Source: Spirochaetales bacterium
GTDB taxonomy: Bacteria; Spirochaetota; Spirochaetia; ARS1246
Direction of reading: 5' to 3'
Assembly: GCA_016930115.1 (NCBI GenBank)
Contig: JAFGHN010000093.1
Coordinates: forward strand, 1-12,443
DNA: 12,443 nt
The position numbers and the translations under genes are program-made. This document shows positions 6,169-12,443 of this stretch, one piece after another (the first letter of the stretch is position 1; each line of letters starts with the position of its first letter). Below the pieces are notes generated by a model. That model worked only from the letters and a program-made list of their open reading frames with translations, had not been told where the DNA came from and did not search any database.

Positions 6169-8283
6169 TTAGGGGGTTTCCAGAGTCATCATGGCATCTA
6201 CAACAATGGGTGCAGAACCGTAGGAGCCCACGATGTACGGGTTGATGTCGATTTCCTTGATCTGCGGGAACTCGGTGACCAGTTGGGATAATCGCTGCAG
6301 CCCTTCCGATATGGCATCGATATCGAGAGTCTGCGTTCTATCGGTCTCTCCGCCCGCGTCATGAAGGAGACGGTACGTTCGCGTACTGAGCAGCATTTCC
6401 TTGGCCTCATCCGCGGTGATGGGTGCGGGATAAAATGCGAAATCCTCCAGTACATCGACGAACTTTCCTCCCATCCCAAACATCAGGAGAGGGCCAAACA
6501 GGGGGTCGCGGTTCATCCCGAGAATGAATTCCACACCTTCGGTCTGCATCTTTTCGATGAAAACGCCGATGATATCCGCTTCCGGAAACCTTTTTGGAAT
6601 CCGGTACATCATCAAGTCATAGGCATCTATTAAATCGCCGCGGTTGCTTATGCCGACGGAAACTCCCCCAATCTCCGTTTTGTGGATAATCTGCGGCGAC
6701 CAGATCTTCATCACGATCGGGTAACCTATCTGCTCGGCAATGTTGACCGCCTGCTCGCTCGATGTGGTCAATTGGCCTTTTGGCGTCAGAAATCCGTACG
6801 CCTGGAGGATCTCCTTTGAATAGACCTCTCCAAGCTGAGTATTCCTGTTTTTCAGTTGCCTGTTGATGATTCTTTCCACCTTATGCTTGTTCACCGGGAA
6901 GAGCTTTACCACCCGCTTGGGGCGTGATCGCCATCGCTGGTAACCGACCATCGCCTTGATAGCCGCAATAGCGCGTTCCGGCGTCTCGTACTCGGGGACG
7001 TGGGAACCGCGGAGTATTCCCACCGCTTCTTGCACCCTCTGTGCTCCCAGGAAGCAGGCAAGGACCGGTTTGTCTCCTTTCATGGAGGCCGCACGGACCA
7101 CTGCTTCAGCGGCGTTCGCACACTCGGTTATCACATGGGGGCTCAGGACCACGAGGATGGCATCCACTCCCGGATCATCAATCATTGCTTCCAACGCCGT
7201 CTCGAACCTGTCCGCGAGAGCGTCGTCGGGAAGGTCGAGCGGGTTTTGTATATGAATACCTGTGCCGAGACGGGCGGCGAGGTGCTGTTGCGTTTCCTCC
7301 GAAAATCCGGCGAGCTCCAGCCCTTCCCGTTCGATGGCATCTACCGCCATGATTCCCGCGCCGCCTGCGTTGGCGATGACGGCAACTCTCGGCCCCTTGG
7401 GTAACGGCTGTGAGGCAAAGGCGCGGGCGTAATCAAACTGCCGCTGGATGGAATCACACCGTATCACACCCGCCCTCTCAAAAACACATTCATAGGCGTT
7501 TTCGGTTCCCGCCATTCTTCCCGTATGCGACGACGTCGCCTGGGCGCCGGCCTTGGTGACACCAGATTTTATGAGGAGAATCGGTTTGGTCCGGCTGATC
7601 TTCTCTGCTCTTTGGATGAAAGCGTCGCCGTCTTCTATGGTTTCGAGGTACCCGGCGATGACTCTGGTCTCGGAATCTGCTCCAAGAGCGTCAATGAAAT
7701 CCAGCTCATCGGTATCTGCCTTGTTTCCGATGCTGAAGAGCCTGCTGAAGCCCAGGCGCTGGGCGCGGGCGATATCCACCGCTGAAGCGAGTATGGAGTC
7801 TGATTCGGAAAAATAGCCGATCCCACCCGGCTCGGGCATCTCGCCGGCAAAGCTCGCGTTGAGTCTGCAGTGAGGCATCATGATGCCGATGCAGTTAGGC
7901 CCGATGATCCGCAGGCCTTTCGAACGCGCGATCCGCACGATAGAGCCTTCGAGGGCGGATCCTTCGCTGCCGGATTCCGTAAAACCGGAGGTGATAATAA
8001 CCGCCGCTTTGACACCCAGGTCGGCGCATTTCTGCACAACCGGTTTCACGCTATCTACCGGAAGTGCTATGACAACCAGTTGAGGTATTTCGCCGATGGA
8101 TCTCAAATCGGGATAGGAAGCAATCCCTGCAACTTCGCCACCGTCCTGATTGATCGGGTAGATTGCCCCCTCATATCCTCCCCGGATCATGGAGGTGAGG
8201 ATTCCGAGCCCCGCCTGCCCTGTTGCCCAGGGCGCTCCGAATATAGCTACCGAACGCGGACAAAAAAACGACCGTAGATCCAT
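6169..8283 (-). CDS. ADP-forming acyl-CoA (acetyl-CoA) synthetase, fused alpha and beta parts
   Basis: This cytoplasmic NDP-forming acyl-CoA synthetase of 704 residues would convert acyl-CoA + ADP + Pi to acid + CoA + ATP, reversibly. Residues about 5-130 are the CoA-binding Rossmann domain (SVAIFGA, then RIIGPNCIGI). About 150-450 are the two succinyl-CoA-ligase-like domains, with the phosphorylated His253 in SSHTGRMAGT and an ANAGGAG loop at 304-310. About 480-704 form the ATP-grasp part: YPIVMKIWSP, the second transfer His534 in HKTEIGGV, MFGMGGKFVDVLED (601-614) and EIDINPY (677-683). Both transfer histidines being present argues for an active enzyme rather than a Pat-like dead domain. 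However, the usual SQSG of the alpha part reads SESD at 159-162. The ATG at 8283 fits the family N-terminus but has no clear Shine-Dalgarno; the nearest promoter would make a nearly leaderless mRNA. It leads the minus-strand unit with the CoA-transferase and deacetylase. The acyl substrate is not certain. Confidence 0.9.
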   Translation of the reverse strand: MDLRSFFCPRSVAIFGAPWATGQAGLGILTSMIRGGYEGAIYPINQDGGEVAGIASYPDLRSIGEIPQLVVIALPVDSVKPVVQKCADLGVKAAVIITSGFTESGSEGSALEGSIVRIARSKGLRIIGPNCIGIMMPHCRLNASFAGEMPEPGGIGYFSESDSILASAVDIARAQRLGFSRLFSIGNKADTDELDFIDALGADSETRVIAGYLETIEDGDAFIQRAEKISRTKPILLIKSGVTKAGAQATSSHTGRMAGTENAYECVFERAGVIRCDSIQRQFDYARAFASQPLPKGPRVAVIANAGGAGIMAVDAIEREGLELAGFSEETQQHLAARLGTGIHIQNPLDLPDDALADRFETALEAMIDDPGVDAILVVLSPHVITECANAAEAVVRAASMKGDKPVLACFLGAQRVQEAVGILRGSHVPEYETPERAIAAIKAMVGYQRWRSRPKRVVKLFPVNKHKVERIINRQLKNRNTQLGEVYSKEILQAYGFLTPKGQLTTSSEQAVNIAEQIGYPIVMKIWSPQIIHKTEIGGVSVGISNRGDLIDAYDLMMYRIPKRFPEADIIGVFIEKMQTEGVEFILGMNRDPLFGPLLMFGMGGKFVDVLEDFAFYPAPITADEAKEMLLSTRTYRLLHDAGGETDRTQTLDIDAISEGLQRLSQLVTEFPQIKEIDINPYIVGSYGSAPIVVDAMMTLETP

Positions 8284-8336
8284 CGCGGTCGAGTGTAAAC
8301 TCTTGCATGTGAACTTTCAAGTTGCACGGGACCGCG
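8284..8336. repeat. Inverted repeat flanking the leftward promoter
   Basis: CGCGGTC (8284-8290) and GACCGCG (8330-8336) are perfect 7-base inverted arms with a 39-base interior. They bracket the leftward promoter candidate, and the left arm abuts the start codon of the ADP-forming synthetase. It could be a two-site operator or, in a longer transcript, an RNA stem next to the ATG. Chance is not excluded. Confidence 0.35.
8292..8320 (-). promoter_or_regulatory. Candidate sigma70 promoter for the leftward acyl-CoA operon
   Basis: On the minus strand TTGAAA (8320-8315) and TACACT (8297-8292) are 17 bases apart, with five and four of six consensus matches. Only 8 bases separate the -10 from the ATG at 8283, so transcription would begin at or within a few bases of the start codon. 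The short palindrome AACTT-TC-AAGTT (8312-8323) covers the -35 and could be an operator half. Confidence 0.5.
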
Positions 8337-8371
8337 CCATAACGATTCCCCCTGGATTATTAATATTTCAC

Positions 8372-8399
8372 TTGATATCTGAAGAATTTGAACTATAAA
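8372..8399 (+). promoter_or_regulatory. Candidate sigma70 promoter for the rightward envelope genes
   Basis: TTGATA (8372-8377) and TATAAA (8394-8399) are 16 bases apart, with an AT-rich stretch just upstream (about 8356-8368) like an UP element. Transcription would begin near 8406. GAGGA then lies 6 bases before the GTG start at 8429. It sits back to back with the leftward promoter. Confidence 0.55.
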
Positions 8400-8428
8400 A
8401 TACCATAACCGCATATTGAGGAAATTAA

Positions 8429-10615
8429 GTGGAAATCTATGTAAAACCTGCTCTGCGTGGTGTCCTGCTGCTCGTTCTGCTCGTTTTCCCTGTTTTTGGG
8501 ATTACCTCCCAGGAGAACATCAGGCTTGATCTGAACCGTTATTACCGATTCCCGCTCTCCGTCGGCGCAGAATACGCAAGCTTAAGCCCCTTCAAGGACT
8601 ACGCTTACGGCTCTCCCTATTCCATTTTTGAGATCTCCGGAAACGCCAGGATGCCTATCCCTCCGCTGCCCCAGCTGCAGATCGTGGCAAAGGGAGGAAT
8701 GATCAACTTCAACAGCAACGATTCGCTGGATTTGCTTCGCTGGGACGGCACGCACTACTTCGCCGCCGCCGGTTTGGGTTTTTCGCACCGGTTATCCAAA
8801 ATGGCGGAAATCGGCGGAAAGATTCTTGCGGGATATTCCCAGTGCATTTATGCGAATTTGATCTCCGCCGCGGGCCCCGTTGCTTCCCATAACCTTCTTG
8901 TTGAAGGGACGGTCGAAGCCGCCTTCAACCCGTCATATTCATTCAGCATAAGCGCGAGCCCAGGCGTGAAATATTTCCGGTCGTTCAGCCCCATGGATGA
9001 CTTTGACGGCCTTACCTTCTCATTTGGTATCAGCGGCAGCTTTCGCTTTGGGAAGGATCCCGACTCCCCGGACATCGACATCCAGAATATCAAGTTCGGC
9101 GCTATCGATTTTCCCGATTTGTTCGCAGCCATGCAAAGCTACTATGCCAAGAATTCTTTCGGCTCCGTGGAGCTAAAAAACACAGAACGGGACAGAATCG
9201 AGGACTTGCAGGTTTCCTTCTTTCAACCCGGATACATGGATTCTCCAACGCCCTCTTTTGCTTTGACCGAACTGGAAGGGGGCGGTTCGATAACCGCACC
9301 ACTGCTGGCTTCTTTCAATCAGGAAGTCTTCAGCACCGAAGGTATCACCCCTTTAGCAGGAGAGATTATCGTCACCTATAGAGTGAACCGGCGCGCGGTT
9401 ACGCAGAAGCAGTCGGTTTCCTACGATCTCTACGATAAAAAGATGATGACCTGGGACGATGACCGGAAGGTCGCGGCATTCATAACACCCGCGGACAGCG
9501 CCCTGCAGAATTACGGAAGTTTTATCCGCCAAAGCTGCAAGGAACTCGAGCTCCCGGGGTTGAGCCAGGCGCTGCAGACAGGAATCGAGGTATTTCATGC
9601 GCTCGGAGAAATCGGCTGCCTCTACCAGCTCGACCCGATTTCGCCGTTCACCGCGGCACAGGAGAATAACCTGGTGCCTGATTCGGTAAGCCTTCCCAGG
9701 GACACATTGAAAAAAATCACTGGAGACTGCGATGATCTGACGGTCCTGTACTGCAGTATCATCGAAACCGTCGGCATGGAAACGGCGTTCATCACGATTC
9801 CGGGTCATATCTTCGCCGCTTTCAATACCGGCGCATCTTCAAGAGATTACGCTCAGGTTCACCCGGACAGAAGTATGACGATTCCGGTAGACGGCGAGCT
9901 CTGGGTACCGGTTGAGATTACCATGATCGGGCTTTCCACCTTTCGGGAAGCCTGGAGGACTGGAATAGAAAACTGGCAACGGTACGCGGACACTCCCGAT
10001 GCGCGGGCATTTATCAAAACCAGAGCGGCTCAGGAAATTTACCGTCCGGTGGGTTTGCGCGAGAAAGATATGGGGTTTCAGTACGGGGAAGCGTCTAACA
10101 TCCGACGGGCGTTTATTCAAGACCGAGACGCGATCGTTGAATCGCTGACGAAAGAACAGTCGGAAACGGCTCGGGCATCGGGCCGGAAACAGGATTACAA
10201 CAGTCTGGGCATAACCCTCGCCCGGCTTGGACAGTGGACTATGGCTGAGGCAGCGTTTCGCCGGGCGCTCGAGATAGATCCCGGCTTTACCAGCGCCGGA
10301 GCAAACCTTGGCAACATCTTCTACTCTCAGAAGAAATATCCGGAAGCGTTGGCGGTATATCACGATGTGGAGCAGGCCATGGCCACCGGCGGCCGGGATA
10401 GCTCGCCTACCGCGCTAAAGGTTTTTCTCAATATTTCCAGGACGTACTACAACCTGGAGCAATTCGACCGGGCCGCTGAATACTTTAGCTTTGCCGAGGC
10501 GATAGATCAGCAGAAGGCGGCGGAGTTTCGGTATGTTTTGACCCCAATCGCGGATGTCAGCTCGCGGGCTGCCCAGATGCAGGAATCATCTATTTTCTTC
10601 CTCGAAGATGAATAA
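8429..10615 (+). CDS. Exported transglutaminase-like protein with C-terminal TPRs
   Basis: The 728-residue protein starts at GTG, with GAGGA 6 bases upstream. Residues 1-27 form a signal peptide (Lys/Arg, then GVLLLVLLVFPVFG), so it acts outside the cytoplasm. About 31-210 alternate polar and non-polar residues and end in SGSFRFG, suggesting a beta-rich, perhaps outer-membrane barrel, part (inference). About 220-360 form a beta region ending in the striking MTWDDDRKVAAFITPAD (340-356). Then comes a transglutaminase/cysteine-protease fold with Cys434 in TGDCDDLTVLYC, His460 in IPGHIFAAF and Glu496 in WVPVEIT, a plausible catalytic triad. Residues about 588-695 hold roughly three TPRs, the clearest being LGQWTMAEAAFRRALEIDPG. 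It could be a protease, crosslinker or cell-wall enzyme; the substrate is unknown. The adjacent lipoprotein gene is 19 bases downstream and probably in the same operon. Confidence 0.85.
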   Translation: MEIYVKPALRGVLLLVLLVFPVFGITSQENIRLDLNRYYRFPLSVGAEYASLSPFKDYAYGSPYSIFEISGNARMPIPPLPQLQIVAKGGMINFNSNDSLDLLRWDGTHYFAAAGLGFSHRLSKMAEIGGKILAGYSQCIYANLISAAGPVASHNLLVEGTVEAAFNPSYSFSISASPGVKYFRSFSPMDDFDGLTFSFGISGSFRFGKDPDSPDIDIQNIKFGAIDFPDLFAAMQSYYAKNSFGSVELKNTERDRIEDLQVSFFQPGYMDSPTPSFALTELEGGGSITAPLLASFNQEVFSTEGITPLAGEIIVTYRVNRRAVTQKQSVSYDLYDKKMMTWDDDRKVAAFITPADSALQNYGSFIRQSCKELELPGLSQALQTGIEVFHALGEIGCLYQLDPISPFTAAQENNLVPDSVSLPRDTLKKITGDCDDLTVLYCSIIETVGMETAFITIPGHIFAAFNTGASSRDYAQVHPDRSMTIPVDGELWVPVEITMIGLSTFREAWRTGIENWQRYADTPDARAFIKTRAAQEIYRPVGLREKDMGFQYGEASNIRRAFIQDRDAIVESLTKEQSETARASGRKQDYNSLGITLARLGQWTMAEAAFRRALEIDPGFTSAGANLGNIFYSQKKYPEALAVYHDVEQAMATGGRDSSPTALKVFLNISRTYYNLEQFDRAAEYFSFAEAIDQQKAAEFRYVLTPIADVSSRAAQMQESSIFFLEDE

Positions 10616-10634
10616 GGAAAAACGGAAGCTCACT

Positions 10635-12443
10635 ATGCCAGAAACAGCACATGGAACACATGAAAGAATGCCGCGGGTATATTTGTCCGCCCTCGCCGTA
10701 CTGCTCCTGCTCTCGCAGTTTTTCGGCTGCGTCCAGCCGCTGGATATCGATATGGTGACCATAGCCAAGGATGAGTTCGCACCGCGAATAGTCCTGATTC
10801 CTCCGGACGGACAGGTATACCGCTCCACACTCGCAGTTACCGGCTCCGTAGAGGATTTTGTAGACGCAGAGGGAACGAAAACGGGAAGCATACAGAACGG
10901 CTCCTTGAGATGGGGAATCCTCAACAAGGCCGCGGCCAAGTACAACGGCACTTTTGTTCTGGATTCGAATAACAACTTCACAATTACCGTAGATACGTCG
11001 GACTTGAGTGAAATCATTGTGCTCAAGGTGAGCGCCGTCGACCTGAGCGGTAATACCGGGGCGGCGGAAATCACCCTTGAGCCTTACCTCCAGGGCCCGT
11101 ATATCGCCATCACTTCACCGCAGGACAACGAAGAATGGGCGAATGAATTAACAAAAACGGTCACCGGCAACGTGCAGAACAGCCCTTCGGACAGCGGCGT
11201 CGAAGAGGTCGATTTCGACACGCTCTCGGTATACGTGACCCAGAGCGAGAACTCCGCTGCAAAACCAGACAACTTGGTCACGAACGCGGAGGACGGCACA
11301 TTTTCTTTCAGTTTTGCTACCGATGGGCTTTCCACGCGTCAACCCATAACGGTTTCCGTATCGGACCTGAACGGAATCCCGTATCAGAAAACCATCTATA
11401 TCGTCTCGTCTTCCGAAGGGCCATATATCGAAATAACGTCTCCCGCGGACAGGTCTATCTACGGCAGCTTTGTAGAGCTTACAGGAAGCGTCCGGGTTTC
11501 CTCAGGGGCAGACTCGGGGACGGCCGGAATAACTTCGCTTGCAGTCTCGCTGGCTGGTGATGCGGCGAGCAGCTGCACGTATGTCTTCAACACTGCAACC
11601 GAAGAGTGGACCAGCACGGTCCCGGAAGGCTTCACCTTGACCTGGGACTGCGGCGTCGGCGACGGCGAGACCGACGGCGATTTCTTCTTTTCCTTTTACA
11701 CCGCCGGCCGGGAAAACGATCAGTATATCGAGATAGTGGCTGAAAACATTAACCGCAGGCAGACGGTCACGACATTGACCTTGCGGGATGATAATGAAGG
11801 GCCCTATATCGATATTTCCGCCCCCGTCAATTACGAACTTTACTCCTCCACTGTCACTGTCACAGGAACGGTTCGCAATAATCTGAACGATTACATGCTG
11901 GATGAAATTGCTGCGATTCTCTGGAGCGTACCGGGGTCGACGATAAGCGGCGGCGCGGTCAATTACGATCTCTTGGACGGCAGTTTCACATGCAGCTTCG
12001 ACGTCCCCTCTACACAGAGCGGCATGCTCACAATCCTCATAGCCGGAACCGACATCAACAACAACCAAACCGCCGAATACATCATGCTGATCGACGACCG
12101 GGAAGGACCGATAATATCCATAAGCTCTCCGGAGCAGAATTCTCTCTTTGGAGACGGTGACAACCTCATACTCGTATCCGGTACCATCCGCAACAGCGAA
12201 AACGAGGTCGGATCCGGGCCGAGTATTGTCGAAGCTTCCTGGGCCGTCATAGGCTCTTCGGTCGCATTGAGCGGCTACCTGGATCTGTCGGCTGGTGATG
12301 ATTTCTCCATAAACCTGGATACGAATGGAATTACCGAATCGAGTATTTCTTTGATACTATCGGCCGCCGGCGCGGACGGACACGAAAGCAGCTTTTCCCT
12401 CACGCTGCAAAACGACAGAAAGGCGCCGGTAATAAGCTTCTCA
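10635..12443 (+). CDS. Lipoprotein with tandem Ig-like repeats, 3' end missing
   Basis: The frame is open for 603 codons to the right edge, so the true protein is longer. It begins with an n-region and hydrophobic stretch ending LLLLSQFFGC: a lipoprotein signal with Cys32 as the lipidated residue. The FFGC box is looser than the Escherichia consensus, as seen in spirochaetes. The rest is a series of beta-rich modules of about 102-127 residues. Each opens with a GPYIxITSP-like strand followed by a VTGxV strand, as in bacterial Ig-like or cadherin-like domains. No enzyme motif is visible. I chose the ATG at 10635. An in-frame ATG at 10608 overlaps the end of the preceding gene (ATGAATAA), and one at 10668 would give a shorter signal peptide. 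Ribosome-binding signals are weak for all three, so the start is uncertain. A surface adhesin or structural partner of the upstream protein is plausible, not shown. Confidence 0.82.
   Translation, partial: MPETAHGTHERMPRVYLSALAVLLLLSQFFGCVQPLDIDMVTIAKDEFAPRIVLIPPDGQVYRSTLAVTGSVEDFVDAEGTKTGSIQNGSLRWGILNKAAAKYNGTFVLDSNNNFTITVDTSDLSEIIVLKVSAVDLSGNTGAAEITLEPYLQGPYIAITSPQDNEEWANELTKTVTGNVQNSPSDSGVEEVDFDTLSVYVTQSENSAAKPDNLVTNAEDGTFSFSFATDGLSTRQPITVSVSDLNGIPYQKTIYIVSSSEGPYIEITSPADRSIYGSFVELTGSVRVSSGADSGTAGITSLAVSLAGDAASSCTYVFNTATEEWTSTVPEGFTLTWDCGVGDGETDGDFFFSFYTAGRENDQYIEIVAENINRRQTVTTLTLRDDNEGPYIDISAPVNYELYSSTVTVTGTVRNNLNDYMLDEIAAILWSVPGSTISGGAVNYDLLDGSFTCSFDVPSTQSGMLTILIAGTDINNNQTAEYIMLIDDREGPIISISSPEQNSLFGDGDNLILVSGTIRNSENEVGSGPSIVEASWAVIGSSVALSGYLDLSAGDDFSINLDTNGITESSISLILSAAGADGHESSFSLTLQNDRKAPVISFS
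10779..12443 (+). repeat. Coding tandem repeat: six Ig-like module starts
   Basis: Modules in the lipoprotein begin at residues 49 (APRIVLIPP), 154 (GPYIAITSP), 262 (GPYIEITSP), 389 (GPYIDISAP), 491 (GPIISISSP) and 597 (APVISFS). The corresponding bases are 10779, 11094, 11418, 11799, 12105 and 12423. Spacing is 102-127 residues. Similarity is mostly confined to the opening strand and the VTGxV strand, so the repeats are old and diverged, and the DNA itself is not obviously repetitive. The sixth module is cut by the window. Confidence 0.8.

Noticed and set aside
5437..6291. Plus-strand open frame of 284 codons opposite the CoA-transferase gene
   Set aside because: Long, but entirely antisense to the well-supported CoA-transferase and the end of the synthetase; His/Arg/Gly-rich composition and no recognisable motif.
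10608..10634. Earlier ATG for the Ig-repeat lipoprotein, overlapping the previous stop codon
   Set aside because: Its upstream bases hold no SD at a suitable distance, and it would put 40 residues ahead of the lipobox Cys. It stays possible because none of the candidate starts has a strong SD.
10586..12250. Several minus-strand open frames opposite the Ig-repeat lipoprotein
   Set aside because: The plus strand is open for 603 codons with a lipoprotein signal and regular modules; the antisense frames are Ser/Thr/Val-rich shadows.

Overview
The window reads as chromosomal DNA of an anaerobic, metabolically versatile Gram-negative bacterium. A spirochaete is my best guess, with Desulfobacterota as the main alternative. 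The guess rests on two things: the right-hand pair of envelope genes (a transglutaminase/TPR protein and a lipoprotein built from tandem Ig-like repeats with a loose lipobox), and the left-hand acetate/acyl-CoA gene set. Taxonomy was not tested. Coding density is high, the longest gap between genes is about 210 bp, and I see no tRNA, rRNA, CRISPR array or mobile element.

Left two thirds (1-8283, all minus strand): a five-gene acetate/acyl-CoA block. In transcription order it has (i) an ADP-forming acyl-CoA synthetase with fused alpha and beta parts, (ii) a family I CoA-transferase/acetyl-CoA hydrolase fused to a Pat-type GNAT acetyltransferase, (iii) an AcuC-like histone-deacetylase-family deacetylase, (iv) AMP-forming acetyl-CoA synthetase (acs), and (v) an OFA-family MFS carrier cut by the left edge. 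Genes i-iii are tightly packed (SD over the preceding stop codon, then a 4-base TTGA overlap). Acs follows a 211-bp gap with its own promoter candidate, and the carrier follows acs after 12 bases.

The first three enzymes activate, exchange or recycle acyl-CoA, with ATP made by the ADP-forming enzyme. Acs scavenges acetate at the cost of two phosphate bonds. A GNAT domain and an AcuC-type deacetylase beside Acs recall the acuA/acuC/acsA arrangement of Bacillus, where reversible lysine acetylation switches Acs off and on. Here the acetyltransferase would be the tail of a CoA-transferase.

Middle (8284-8428): a divergent control region with one good sigma70-like promoter in each direction. The leftward one would give an almost leaderless mRNA.

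Right third (8429-12443, plus strand): two envelope genes, probably one operon. The first is an exported protein with a possible beta-rich/barrel N-terminus, a transglutaminase-like Cys-His-Glu domain and C-terminal TPRs. The second is a lipoprotein of at least six Ig-like repeats that runs off the right edge. Their joint function is unknown.
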